Assembly (NCBI RefSeq): GCF_000720765.1
Contig: NZ_JODC01000007.1
Span: 372,001 to 436,000, forward strand
DNA: 64,000 bases
Origin: Streptomyces sp. NRRL S-646
GTDB lineage: Bacteria > Actinomycetota > Actinomycetes > Streptomycetales > Streptomycetaceae
Reading direction: 5' to 3'
A program made the position numbers and the translations under genes. Positions 24,401 through 32,001 of the stretch are shown one piece after another. How positions within the stretch are numbered: position 1 is the stretch's first letter; each line of letters starts with the position of its first letter. The notes under the pieces were generated by a model. It was not told the origin of the DNA, searched no databases, and saw only the letters and a list, made by a program, of their open reading frames with translations.

Positions 24401-25389
24401 GAGCCGGGCGGGATGCGCTCCCCCGCGGCGACGATCACCACGAACGGCTCGGAGGTGCTGGGGGCCTCCGACTTGTCGTGGTCGGGGCGGTCGCTGACGT
24501 CCTGGCCCAGCAGCTCCATGAGGGCGTCTTGGTCGGTGGCGACGAGCCGCAGCGCACCGGCCGAGTCACCCTCGTGCGGGTGGGCGTTGTGCGGCAGCCA
24601 CTTCACCCAGTCCCAGTCCGCGCGCCTGTGCTCGTCGGTGAGTACGGCTATCCGCAGTTCGTCCGGCGAGTGGAACACGGCCAGCTGACAGAGGATCGCC
24701 CGGACCATGCCGTAGGCGGCGGTGCCGTCCCCGGCGAACTCGACGCTGCTGAAGCTGCGCAGCGAGACGGGTACGGCCATGCCCTCGACCGTCTGGTGGG
24801 CCTTGATGAACCTGCGCAGCGAGATCGCCGTGAGCGGTTCGAGGTCCTCGACGGGCTTGGTCTCGGGGGGTACGAAGCGCAGCGCGGCGCGCCGTGAGCC
24901 GAGCCCGACCCGGACCCGGGCGAAGTCGTCGTGGCTGGCGCGGCGCTCCCACAGCCGGGGACCCATCGCCAGGGACCACAGGTCCTCGGGTTCCGGGTGG
25001 TCCCAGCAGACCGCGGCCCGCTGCCCGGCCGCCGCGTCCCTGGCCTGCTTGCGCAGTTGGGCGAGGTAGCGCAGATAGTCCCGACGCTCGGCCCGCATCC
25101 GGCGTTTGCGTTCCTTGCCGGACTGCCCGAGCTGGGTCAGGCTCATGGCGATCATGGAGATGCCCATCATCCCGGACATCATGTACGTGGTGGGCGACCC
25201 GTGGCCCATGGAGAGCCCCACAGCCATGACCGCCGAGCCCAGTCCCATGGGCAGGAAGGCCAGGGCGGACCCGAAGTCGGCACTCGCCGGCTCGCCGAGC
25301 ACAGGCGGCTCGGCGAGCTCGATCTCGCCCTCGGGCATCTCGGGTCCGGTCGCGCGCGATCCGCGCTTCACCGCCACGGTGTTCGTCAT
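21418..25389 (-). CDS. eccC: Type VII secretion motor ATPase EccC (EccCa-EccCb fused, 1323 aa)
   Basis: Start is the ATG at 25389 (MTNTVAVKRGSR) behind GGAGGACGAC; a start 13 codons earlier is less likely. Two membrane helices (about 41-61 and 68-87) precede three FtsK/SpoIIIE-type ATPase domains. Walker A motifs are GATGSGKSE (K near 482), GSPQTGKST (845) and GDDATGKTN (1127). Walker B of domain 1 is canonical (LLLIVDEFSEL, about 590); domain 2 has VFFVVDGWA and domain 3 has LFMLIDDYD, both weaker. EccC recognises the substrates' C-terminal signal and drives export (established). It is single-chain, unlike the split EccCa/EccCb of ESX-1. First machinery gene after the LuxR regulator, 43 nt downstream of it. 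Confidence 0.96.
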   Translation of the reverse strand: MTNTVAVKRGSRATGPEMPEGEIELAEPPVLGEPASADFGSALAFLPMGLGSAVMAVGLSMGHGSPTTYMMSGMMGISMIAMSLTQLGQSGKERKRRMRAERRDYLRYLAQLRKQARDAAAGQRAAVCWDHPEPEDLWSLAMGPRLWERRASHDDFARVRVGLGSRRAALRFVPPETKPVEDLEPLTAISLRRFIKAHQTVEGMAVPVSLRSFSSVEFAGDGTAAYGMVRAILCQLAVFHSPDELRIAVLTDEHRRADWDWVKWLPHNAHPHEGDSAGALRLVATDQDALMELLGQDVSDRPDHDKSEAPSTSEPFVVIVAAGERIPPGSRLLGAGLRNVVLLDLTGAMTGGPKVLRLTTEKGRVSFPSGDSTASARADELSPAAAERLARYLAPMRTSGIVDLVDEPFENDFDLTALLGIRDPRAFDVTGQWRPRTPQHARLRVPLGVTEDGEVVELDFKESAQNGMGPHGLLIGATGSGKSELLRTLVLGLCATHSSEILNLVLVDFKGGATFLNMEKLPHTSAVITNLADELPLVDRMRDSLQGEVIRRQELLREAGYANLYDYEKARLGGARLAPMPSLLLIVDEFSELLSSKPEFIELFVMIGRVGRSLGVHLLLASQRLDEGSIHKVAGHLSYRIALRTFSSMESRSVIGITGAYELPSAPGHGYLKIDTTNLVRFKAAYVSGPCPQPQTHAATDDGPGGPAAEIVPFGLEQRPPLPAGPDHADPAAGVPEPDGPDHDEEQSESLLDIMIDRLTDAGPPARQVWLPPLDESPSLDQLLPGIVPDPVRGMSAGDHPALGALRVPLGLVDRPYEQARELLVADLSGADGHVGIAGSPQTGKSTLLRSLILSLALTHTPEEVQFYCLDFGGGGLVSIAGLPHVGSVATRLERDRVLRTVEEITQVLETREELFTSMGLESMSAYRALRRSGQIDDPYGDVFFVVDGWATLRQDFDELEDRVADLAARGLSFGVHVVASAVRWSEIRPKQRDLMGTKLELRLGDSMESEVGTRQAAGVPSRPGRGLTSSGHHFLSALPRLDGSSAIEDLTTATKSAAAEIETFWTGRSAPGVRLLPTSLPVDQLPPPNGDLRVCLGWDEKRLQPVWHDFEKVPHLMLFGDDATGKTNALRLAAKAITARYTPAEARILLADPGRQLLRDVPEEYRVGYAVGTEALAELAGSAAVSVSGRVPGPDIAPERLAQRDWWEGPRLFMLIDDYDLFATGGAMDNPMSSMVPLLSQAANIGLNIVVARSTSGAMRAMMDPLLRRMWELGTPALLFSYPKEEGKFIGEAKPRTLPPGRAQFVTRRGVGLLQTGLVAPS

Positions 25390-25432
25390 GGTCGTCCTCC
25401 ACCGCGCAGCCCGCGGGAGCGCTCCCAATAGC

Positions 25433-26107
25433 TCACAGCGCCCCGCACCGCATCGCGTAGGCGACCGCGTGCGAGCGGTTGCGCAGGTTCAGCCGCGTCA
25501 GCATGCCGCTGACGATGTTCTTGATGGTCCGTTCCGAGTAGTTGAGCTGCTGCGCGATCTCCACGGTGTCCAGGCCGTCGGCGAGCAGCCTCAGGACCTC
25601 GACCTCCCTCTCCTGGAGACCGCCGACGGTCAGGCCCTGCGGCACGAGCACGGTGCGCTGGATCGTCCGGACCTGCTCGAGCAGCCATCCGACCATCTTC
25701 TCGGGGACGACGGCCCGGTCCCTGCTGCAGCCCCGGATGGCCTTGACCACCCGGTCGCGGTCGGCCTCCTCGCGCGGCACGAAGCTCACCAAGCCGCTGG
25801 TGACTGCCCGCATCAGATGGTGCTCACTGACGGTCTCGGCGACCAGCACGATGCGCATCTCAGGGTTGGTCGACTCCGAGGCGCAACGTTCCATCCAGAG
25901 GACGACCTCCTCAGTGGTCTCGTGGACCGTCACCAGCAGGACGTCGGCCTCGCATCTTCGCTCAGGTGGGAGCAACGTGATCCCGGGCACGGAGCGCAGA
26001 CAGGCGACGGCGCCCTCGCCGGTGACGGGGTCACCGGCGTGCACGGCCACGGTGATCGCCTCGCGCCGCTCCCCCACCGGGTTCGCCTCTGCCGTGCGGG
26101 CGGTCAT
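25433..26107 (-). CDS. LuxR-family orphan regulator with atypical receiver, upstream of eccC (224 aa)
   Basis: The C-terminal 65 residues are a LuxR/NarL helix-turn-helix (LQEREVEVLRLLADG; NYSERTIKNIVSGMLTRL). The N-terminal half has the layout of a receiver, but the acidic pair is missing (AVHAGDP) and the phospho-Asp position is Thr60 (ADVLLVTVHE), so phosphorylation is unlikely. No sensor kinase gene is adjacent. It is in the same orientation as eccC with a 43-nt gap and probably controls the T7SS operon (inference). The ATG at 26107 lacks a ribosome site but overlaps the stop of a 25-codon leader ORF (ATGA), which favours this start over an internal GTG. Confidence 0.88.
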   Translation of the reverse strand: MTARTAEANPVGERREAITVAVHAGDPVTGEGAVACLRSVPGITLLPPERRCEADVLLVTVHETTEEVVLWMERCASESTNPEMRIVLVAETVSEHHLMRAVTSGLVSFVPREEADRDRVVKAIRGCSRDRAVVPEKMVGWLLEQVRTIQRTVLVPQGLTVGGLQEREVEVLRLLADGLDTVEIAQQLNYSERTIKNIVSGMLTRLNLRNRSHAVAYAMRCGAL

Positions 26108-26181
26108 ATCGACCAGTCCGCGTCGACCGGGTGATGCGCGTCAGCCACGATGGGCACCGCAGGGGAACAGACACTGCTCAT
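26104..26181 (-). CDS. 25-aa leader ORF coupled to the LuxR gene
   Basis: ATG at 26181 behind TTTGGAGCGTCC (GGAG at good spacing). The ORF encodes a 25-residue peptide starting MSSVCSPAVPIVADAHHP, and its TGA overlaps the regulator's ATG as ATGA. The regulator has no ribosome site of its own, so its translation probably depends on ribosomes that finish this leader. A peptide function is not evident. Confidence 0.6.
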   Translation of the reverse strand: MSSVCSPAVPIVADAHHPVDADWSI

Positions 26182-26297
26182 GGACGCTCCAAACTGTGGT
26201 GGTGCAGCCCCCCAAAACTCGCCGCGCACCCAGATGTTGACCTGTCCCTCACCATGCCGAACGAACCGGAACGACCGGCGAGGGTAAGCGGTTTAAC

Positions 26298-26326
26298 TCT
26301 TAAGCCCTTTCACGCAGGACGGTCAA
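26298..26326 (-). promoter_or_regulatory. Candidate promoter of the LuxR/T7SS operon
   Basis: On the minus strand, TTGACC (26326-26321), a 17-nt spacer, then TTAAGA (26303-26298), with an overlapping TAAGAG as an alternative -10. This places a start site near 26290, about 110 nt before the leader ORF. The -35 and the spacing are good, the -10 is weak. Confidence 0.35.
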
Positions 26327-26774
26327 GCAAAGGTTGGGCAATTCGGAGCCTGCCGGAGGCACCCCTGAATTCCCGGCCGATCCACGGCCCGGCGGTACGG
26401 TGCACAAGAGGCAGCCACCGCCGCAATGACCCCCCGGACAAACGCGCGGCACTTCATGGAATGTTCACCAGTAGGCCACCAAAATTGGTGAAAATTGACG
26501 GACATGTCGGATTAGGAATCCGCTTTCGCAGCCCCTTGCAGCGCACGAAGTGTCCAGTGCATCCCCTCCCGACGGGAACCCCTCGCTCCGCCACCCCTCG
26601 GGCAGCAGAAGGATGTGAAGTCCGTCACCCGGGATCGGCCTAGCCACGGAATGCTAACGATCCCCAAACCTGGAACCGGTATAAGCCGCGGGCGCGTCCA
26701 GGCCTGGAGAAAAGGCAAGCGGAATCATCGGCGACGAGTAATTCCACGCCTTTCCATCTGCGCGTCCATCGCAA

Positions 26775-26794
26775 ACCAATTGGTATGTGATACC
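26775..26794. promoter_or_regulatory. Overlapping palindromes upstream of marR (probable operator)
   Basis: ACCAATTGGT (26775-26784) is a perfect palindrome, and GGTAT-GTG-ATACC (26782-26794) is a perfect inverted repeat sharing its GGT. The arrangement (TTGGTAT..ATACCTAA) resembles MarR-family operators and lies about 120 nt before the marR start. Confidence 0.5.
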
Positions 26795-26916
26795 TAAACT
26801 ACTGATCCGGCAGACGACCCTCAGACGGGCGCCGATACCGTAGGCGCCCATTCCTCGCCCTGACCAGGCGGCGCCCTGCCTCCCCGTCCGGCGCGCCGAC
26901 ACGGCATGATCAGTGG

Positions 26917-27447
26917 ATGGAAGCCATGGAAGACCCGACAGGCGGTGGCGACGTGGGCGAGCAGGCGGACATCTCCTCGGCGAAAGAGGCGGCGAACGAC
27001 CCGCTGGTGCTGGCGTTCGGAAGGCTGCAGGGGGCGGCGAACCGGCTGGAGTACGTCCTGGGGCGGGCCCTGGAGGAGGAGTGCGGGATCAGCCACCTGA
27101 TGTTCGAGGTGCTGCTGATCCTGGGACGGGCGGGCGAGCCGGGCCTGTCGATGCGGGCCATCGCCCAGGAGCAGGTACTGACCACGGGCGGCGCCACCCG
27201 GCTGGTGGACCGGATGGAGGCGGCCGGACTCGTCGAGCGCGCCGAGGATCCCGGCGACCGGCGTGGCCGCCTGGTGCGCCTCACGGAGTCGGGCGAGCAG
27301 ACCGCGGTCCGCGCCTCCCGGTTGCACGTGGAGAACATCCGCCGCTACTTCCTGGCTCCGCTGCCGGCCGAGGATTACGAACGGTTCGCCGAGGACCTGC
27401 GCATCCTCAGCCACTCGGCCCGGGACGTACTGCCACGCCTCCCCTGA
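26917..27447 (+). CDS. MarR family transcriptional regulator (176 aa)
   Basis: Winged-helix MarR protein with the recognition region LSMRAIAQEQVLTTGGATRL and the wing AEDPGDRRGRLVRLTESG. Long N- and C-terminal helices would form the dimer. Alternative start: ATG at 26926 (MEDPTGG); neither has a clear ribosome site. It is followed in the same direction by a DsbA-like protein, an MBL-fold protein and a SnoaL-like protein, which it probably represses in response to an oxidant or small phenolic compound (inference). A second inverted repeat, CTGAC-GA-GTCAG (27507-27518), lies before the next gene. Confidence 0.88.
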   Translation: MEAMEDPTGGGDVGEQADISSAKEAANDPLVLAFGRLQGAANRLEYVLGRALEEECGISHLMFEVLLILGRAGEPGLSMRAIAQEQVLTTGGATRLVDRMEAAGLVERAEDPGDRRGRLVRLTESGEQTAVRASRLHVENIRRYFLAPLPAEDYERFAEDLRILSHSARDVLPRLP

Positions 27448-27506
27448 AAGACATCTGAGCTCGCTCGAACAGCGATGTGTCCGGCGTCACACGTACAGGG
27501 AAATAT

Positions 27507-27518
27507 CTGACGAGTCAG
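27507..27518. promoter_or_regulatory. Inverted repeat upstream of the DsbA-like gene
   Basis: CTGAC-GA-GTCAG inside ATATCTGACGAGTCAGTTAC, about 65 nt before the start of the DsbA-like gene. The symmetry and AT-rich flanks suggest an operator overlapping a promoter. Which regulator binds (the neighbouring MarR is the first guess) is unknown. Confidence 0.4.
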
Positions 27519-27583
27519 TTACTGTTTTCTCAGGCGAACCGCTCGCAGTAGGCGAGCGCACCCTCCCCTTGCCGAGGTCTTCA

Positions 27584-28201
27584 ATGAAGCTGGTCTACGT
27601 CTTCGACGCCTACTGCGGTTGGTCGCACGGATTCTCCGGAACGCTGCTCGACGTCGTCTCCCGTCACCGCGGCCTCCCGGTCGAGGTGGTCTCCGGTGGC
27701 CTGTTCACCGGAGGTCGCCGGGTGCCGATCCGGGAGTTCGGCTATGTCCAGGGCGCGAACGCCAAGATCGCCGAGGTGACCGGCGCCGAGTTCGGCGCGG
27801 CATACGAGCGGCTGATCGCCGACGGTTCGTTCGTGATGGACTCGGAGGCCGCCGCGCGTGGGGTCGCCGCCCTGCGCCAGGCAGCTCCCGCCCGCGCGGC
27901 GGAACTGGCCGCTGCCCTTCAGGATGTCTTCTACGTCGACGGCCTCAGCCTCGCCGACCCGGCCACCTACCGGAAGGTCGCCGAGCAGGCCGGGCTGGAC
28001 GCCGAAGCCGTCGTCGCAGCCTTCCAGAGCGGCGAATCGCAGCAGGCGGCCGAGGCCGACTTCCGTCGTGCCGCCGAACTCGGCGTCACCGGCTTCCCCA
28101 CCCTCCTCGCCGTCGACGGCGACCACGTCACCCCCTTGGCCTACGGCCGCGCCGACGCCGACGAGATCGACCGCCGGCTCACCGCCCTGCGCACCCGCTG
28201 A
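27584..28201 (+). CDS. DsbA/FrnE-family oxidoreductase-like protein (205 aa)
   Basis: Thioredoxin fold with a helical insertion. The active-site position is DAYCGWSHGF, one Cys with Ser in place of the second Cys (CGWS), and the cis-Pro loop is TGFPTLLAV. Such single-Cys DsbA-like proteins (FrnE or hydroxychromene-carboxylate isomerase relatives) work with glutathione or other thiols rather than as classical disulfide exchangers. Start taken at the ATG at 27584 (MKLVYVFDAY), where homology begins; no strong ribosome site. First gene of a probable three-gene operon under MarR. The exact substrate is unknown. Confidence 0.82.
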   Translation: MKLVYVFDAYCGWSHGFSGTLLDVVSRHRGLPVEVVSGGLFTGGRRVPIREFGYVQGANAKIAEVTGAEFGAAYERLIADGSFVMDSEAAARGVAALRQAAPARAAELAAALQDVFYVDGLSLADPATYRKVAEQAGLDAEAVVAAFQSGESQQAAEADFRRAAELGVTGFPTLLAVDGDHVTPLAYGRADADEIDRRLTALRTR

Positions 28202-28248
28202 CCGCCTCCCCCGTCCCCACCCGGCCCACTCCCCTCAAGGAGCCCTCC

Positions 28249-29055
28249 ATGAGCACCCTGTCCTTCAAGGTCCTCGACCTGGACTTCCCAGCAGGCAGCA
28301 AGAACAAGACCGCCACCCTCGTCACCGGCGAGAACGAAGCACTGCTGGTGGACGCCGCCTTCACCCGCGCCGACGGCCACCGCCTGGCCGCCGAGATCCT
28401 CGACTCCGGCAAGACCCTCACCACCGTCTTCGTCTCCCACGGCGACCCCGACTTCTACTTCGGCGCCGAAGTCGTCGCCGACGCCTTCCCCGAGGCGAAG
28501 TTCGTCGCCACGCCCATCGTCATCGAGCACATCGCCCACTCCTACGAGGGCAAGCTCAAGGCCTGGGCCGCGCTCGGCCCGAACCTCCCCACCCGCCTGG
28601 TCGACCTGGAACCGCTGACCGGCGACCTCACCCTGGAGGGCCACCGCTTCGAGCTCAAGGGCGGCCCGGCCGGACTGCCCGACCGCCACTACCTCTGGCA
28701 GGCCGAGCACCGCGCCCTCCTCGGCGGCGTCCTGCTCTTCCAGCAGGAGCACGTCTGGGTCGCCGACACCCCCACCCCCGGCGACCGCGCCGCCTGGATC
28801 GACCTGCTCGACGAAATGGCCGCCCTCGACCCGGAACTGGTCGTCCCCGGCCACCGCCTGCCGGGCGCGCCCGCCGACGCCTCCGCCATCGCCGCCACCC
28901 GCGAGTACCTGCTCGCCTTCGAGGAGGAGCTGGGCAAGGCGGCCGACGGCGCCGCACTGACCGAGGCGCTGGTCAAGCGCTACCCGGGCAACGGCATGCA
29001 GATCGCCGCCCAGATCGGTGCGAAGGTCGCCAAGGGCGAGATGAAGTGGGGCTGA
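28249..29055 (+). CDS. Metallo-beta-lactamase-fold protein with altered metal motif (268 aa)
   Basis: ATG at 28249 behind CAAGGAG. MBL fold of the Vmh/glyoxalase-II-like type: a strand with ALLVDAAF, then SHGDPDFYFGA where the HxHxDH signature should be (the third-position His is Asp and the last His is Phe), and a late VVPGHRLPG. Loss of two ligands suggests weaker or different metal binding, as in other members of this subfamily. Co-transcribed with the DsbA-like and SnoaL-like genes, so probably part of the same detoxification or catabolic step (inference). Confidence 0.82.
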   Translation: MSTLSFKVLDLDFPAGSKNKTATLVTGENEALLVDAAFTRADGHRLAAEILDSGKTLTTVFVSHGDPDFYFGAEVVADAFPEAKFVATPIVIEHIAHSYEGKLKAWAALGPNLPTRLVDLEPLTGDLTLEGHRFELKGGPAGLPDRHYLWQAEHRALLGGVLLFQQEHVWVADTPTPGDRAAWIDLLDEMAALDPELVVPGHRLPGAPADASAIAATREYLLAFEEELGKAADGAALTEALVKRYPGNGMQIAAQIGAKVAKGEMKWG

Positions 29056-29057
29056 CG

Positions 29058-29468
29058 ATGAGCGAGTTCGCCACCTCCACCGCCCCGGCCGATGTCGTAC
29101 GCCGTCAGTACCTGGCCTCAGCGACCGGCGACCCGGAGGCCCTGCGCGCCACCCTCGCGCCCGACGTGGCGTGGACGGAGATGGCCGGCTTCCCGCTGGC
29201 CGGCACCTACCGCACCCCCGAGGGCGTCACCTCGAACGTCATGGAGAAGCTCGGCCAGGACTGGGACGGCTGGACGGCCCACGACGACACCTACGTCGTC
29301 GACGGCGAGAACGTAGTCGTCCTCGCCCGCTACACCGCCGTCAACAAGGCCACGAGCAAGCCGATCGACGTCCGGGTCGCGCACCACTTCGTCGTACGCG
29401 GCGGCCTGATCGTCCGCTTCGAACAGTTCGTGGACACCGCGCTCGTACACGAGGCCATGGTCCCCTGA
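29058..29468 (+). CDS. SnoaL/NTF2-like protein (136 aa)
   Basis: The ATG at 29058 is 2 nt after the previous stop. A cone-shaped NTF2-like fold is predicted from length and pattern: an N-terminal helix (PADVVRRQYLASATGDPEAL), then APDVAWTEMAGFPLAGTYR and curved strands ending GGLIVRFEQFVDTALV. Members include isomerases, hydrolases and binding proteins, and the ligand cannot be told from sequence. Last gene of the MarR-linked operon; converges with the DHFR-like gene. Confidence 0.8.
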   Translation: MSEFATSTAPADVVRRQYLASATGDPEALRATLAPDVAWTEMAGFPLAGTYRTPEGVTSNVMEKLGQDWDGWTAHDDTYVVDGENVVVLARYTAVNKATSKPIDVRVAHHFVVRGGLIVRFEQFVDTALVHEAMVP

Positions 29469-29496
29469 GGCAGTACGAGGCGGCCGCGGCCGTGGT

Positions 29497-30141
29497 TCAG
29501 GCCGTGGCCGCCTCGTACTGCGGGCGGCCGGTGGTGCGGTAGGTCTGGATCGTCAGCCCCTTCGGGGTGGACTGCAGGTCGACCAGGTCGAGTCCCAGGT
29601 CCGGGCCGGTGGCGGCGAACAGGCGCGTGCCCTCACCGACGACCACGGGATAGGTGAGCAGCACGATCTCGTCGACCAGCCGGTGGTCGAGCAACCAGCG
29701 GATCAGGGTGCCGCTGCCCCACACCTGCAGCTCACCGCCCGGCTCGGCTCGCAGCTCACCGATGGAGCCCGCGACATCACCGGACAGAACGGTCGTGCCC
29801 TTCCATTGCGGGTCGGTGAGGGTGGTCGAGGCGACGTACTTGGGCCGTCTGTTCAGCGCCTCTCCGACGGGGTTTCCCGGATCCATTCCTGCTCCCCAGG
29901 AGCCGGCGAAGATCTCGTAGGTCCGCCGGCCGAACAGGAAGGCGTCGGCGCGCTGGAAGGCCTGGCCGATGAACGTCGAGGCCTCCTCGTCGAGCAATGG
30001 CGGGGCCCATCCGAAGCGCTCGAATCCGTCGCTGCCGTCCTGGTCCGACGCGTCGGCTGCGCCCCGGGCCCCTGCATCGATCCGTCGATGTCCTTGCGTC
30101 ACTCCGTCGACGGAGACGTTCGTGATGGTCGTCAGTTTCAT
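29497..30141 (-). CDS. Dihydrofolate reductase-family (RibD C-terminal) protein (214 aa)
   Basis: The fold resembles the RibD reductase domain: an N-terminal strand TTITNVSVDGV, then DAFLFGRRTYEIF, a nucleotide-binding segment LQVWGSGTLIRWLL and the late motif EIVLLTYPVVVGEGTRLF. These stand-alone actinobacterial proteins are usually annotated as dihydrofolate reductase family, with unknown substrate and an NADPH-dependent reaction expected. Normal length. It stands alone, convergent with the SnoaL-like gene. Confidence 0.85.
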   Translation of the reverse strand: MKLTTITNVSVDGVTQGHRRIDAGARGAADASDQDGSDGFERFGWAPPLLDEEASTFIGQAFQRADAFLFGRRTYEIFAGSWGAGMDPGNPVGEALNRRPKYVASTTLTDPQWKGTTVLSGDVAGSIGELRAEPGGELQVWGSGTLIRWLLDHRLVDEIVLLTYPVVVGEGTRLFAATGPDLGLDLVDLQSTPKGLTIQTYRTTGRPQYEAATA

Positions 30142-30244
30142 GGTGGCCGTTTCCTTCGCGCCGGTGTCGTCGTCCGGTAGGACCGGTCCGCGGCGCTTAC
30201 CTCATCGGTCGTGCACGGAGCTTCCGGCGAGCCGCGCGGCGGCC

Positions 30245-31240
30245 TCACCCCGTCGGCCGGTCCTTCGCGCGGGGTCGGATCTCCCCCGGCGTGTGACCGA
30301 AACGGCTGCCGAAGACCCGGGTGAAGTGTGCCTGGCTGGCGAAGCCCCAGTGGTGGGCGATCTCGGCGACCGTGAGGTGGCGGAACGCCGGGTCGCCGAG
30401 CTGCTCGCGCGCTCGCGACAGCCGCTGGTCGAGGATGTGGCGGGCGGGAGTGACACCGCTCGGCTGGAAGATGCGGCTCAGGTGCCGGGTGGAGACGCCG
30501 AGTGCCTCAGCGACCCGTTCCGTGCTCAGGTCGGGGTCGGACAGGTGCCGGTCGATGTGGGCCCGGGCCATGGCCAGCCGGGAGGACGCGGCCGGCAGGG
30601 TGGAAGGGTCACCCAGCCTCGGGGCCGCGAGCGTACGGACGAGGTCCAGCACCGTGGCCTCGGTCTGCACGGGATCCTGGCAACCGCGTCCGGCGGCCCA
30701 GTCGGCGAGCACCGACTCCAACGCGCGTGCCGCCGCATCCCGTCCGAGGAGGAGGGGCGCCGTCAGGTCACCCGGTGTGCACCGCTCGGCGAAGACTTCG
30801 CGCGGGATGTCCACCAGCAACTGGCGCATGGCTGTGGGGAAACCGAACAGGTACGACCGGCGGGTGTCGTAGAGGACCAGGTCGCCCGCCCGGACGGTGA
30901 GACAGCCGCCTTCGTGGAAGAACACCGCTTGGCCGGTCGTCAGCAGGCTGACGAAGACCGAGTCCTTGGGCAGGTCCTGGCAGCTGCGCGGAGTGCGTTC
31001 GATGACGTGCTCGTTGCCGGTTATCTCGGCGAGGCGCAGGCCGCCCAGCAGGAGGTTGGTCTGTGCGGCCAGTAGGCCGTCCGGCGAGTAGGAGGAGCAG
31101 GTCAGGCCGACCAGCGCCTGGCGGTTGTACTCCTCCCAGAAGTCGATCCGGTCGGCGGGGTCGACGGACCGCGTCGACACCCGGGAGACGATGCGGGAGT
31201 TGAGGTGGGGGCCGGCATCGGGGACGCGGGGGACGCTCAC
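30245..31240 (-). CDS. AraC-family transcriptional regulator (331 aa)
   Basis: GTG start at 31240 with GGAG 7 nt upstream. The N-terminal 200 residues form an AraC-binding-like (cupin-type) sensor (FWEEYNRQALVGL; GDLVLYDTRRSYLFGFP). The C-terminal 100 residues carry two helix-turn-helix units (STERVAEALGVSTRHLSRIF; VAEIAHHWGFASQAHFTRVF) and end GHTPGEIR. It lies 72 nt after the cupin dioxygenase gene in the same direction, and would be the regulator of that (now damaged) catabolic operon (inference). Confidence 0.9.
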   Translation of the reverse strand: MSVPRVPDAGPHLNSRIVSRVSTRSVDPADRIDFWEEYNRQALVGLTCSSYSPDGLLAAQTNLLLGGLRLAEITGNEHVIERTPRSCQDLPKDSVFVSLLTTGQAVFFHEGGCLTVRAGDLVLYDTRRSYLFGFPTAMRQLLVDIPREVFAERCTPGDLTAPLLLGRDAAARALESVLADWAAGRGCQDPVQTEATVLDLVRTLAAPRLGDPSTLPAASSRLAMARAHIDRHLSDPDLSTERVAEALGVSTRHLSRIFQPSGVTPARHILDQRLSRAREQLGDPAFRHLTVAEIAHHWGFASQAHFTRVFGSRFGHTPGEIRPRAKDRPTG

Positions 31241-31312
31241 CGGGGGTCTCCTTTCCGGCCGATCCGGTCCGGATCCCGAGCGTAACCGGGCAGCGCCCCC
31301 CGGCGAAGAGCT

Positions 31313-31846
31313 CTACCTGAACAGCGAGTTCACATAGTCGGCCCCGAGGCCGACCTTGTCGTAGTGCGTGCGGCACATCTCGATGTAGTGGTGGACGTCG
31401 AAGAAGCCGTCGGGCTCGCCGTTGTCGTCCAGCCAGATCAGCGGCCCCTTGACGATGAAGAACGCCTTCATCGGCTCGTCGCTCTCGTACGCCACCAGTG
31501 TGTGTCCCTCGCCCGGCGCCTCGTAGACGAAGTCGCCGGCGCGGGCGGTCCACGGCCGCTCCAGATAGCCCCACTTCCCGGAGATCGTGTACGCGAACAC
31601 CTCGTGCGGGTGGTAGTGCCGGTTGACCAGTCCCGCTTCCTTGGCGCGCAGGATGTCGGCCCAGGAGTTGTCCTTGACGTTGATCCACAGCGGGCGTGAG
31701 CCGACGGTGTCGGTGAACGGCACGTAGTACCGGTCGTCGTCGGTGGCCACCTGGGAGAGGTAGACCTCGGGCAGGGCGTCCGGCTTGAAGGAGTTCTGGA
31801 TCGGCTTGAGGTTCTTCCAGAACTCGGTGCCGGCGGCTTCGGGCAT
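31313..31846 (-). CDS. Cupin dioxygenase, 2,4'-dihydroxyacetophenone dioxygenase-like (177 aa)
   Basis: ATG at 31846 (MPEAAGTEFWKNLKP) behind AGGGAG. The cupin fold has metal ligands visible in VNRHYHPHEVFAYTISGKWGYLE and a late His in GEGHTLVAYES. The overall pattern matches the 2,4'-dihydroxyacetophenone dioxygenase family, which cleaves an aromatic ketone side chain using iron. The substrate in this organism is uncertain. Directly upstream are remnants of a permease and of two AA_synth (DUF1185) genes, and downstream is an AraC regulator: a small catabolic operon now mostly lost. Confidence 0.78.
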   Translation of the reverse strand: MPEAAGTEFWKNLKPIQNSFKPDALPEVYLSQVATDDDRYYVPFTDTVGSRPLWINVKDNSWADILRAKEAGLVNRHYHPHEVFAYTISGKWGYLERPWTARAGDFVYEAPGEGHTLVAYESDEPMKAFFIVKGPLIWLDDNGEPDGFFDVHHYIEMCRTHYDKVGLGADYVNSLFR

Positions 31847-32001
31847 GGTCGGCTCCCTGTGTGTCGTGGGTGGGTGGCAGTCAGTGAACCCGGTGATCGG
31901 TGGCAGGTCTTTCCTGTGGCGGACAGCTCGTCTTGCCTGTTCGGGACATGGGGATGGGGCGGCACCGCTGAGGGCGCCGCCGCCCCATCTTTGACGTTTC
32001 G

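Larger units (their letters stand above)
26108..26916. other. Divergent intergenic region between the LuxR/T7SS operon and marR (about 800 nt)
   Basis: Apart from the leader ORF (26104-26181), the candidate promoter and the MarR operator, I see no gene here. The segment 26330-26760 is less GC-rich than its surroundings and has no convincing ORF. It contains an imperfect inverted repeat around 26478-26490 (ACCAAAATTGGT). Confidence 0.6.
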
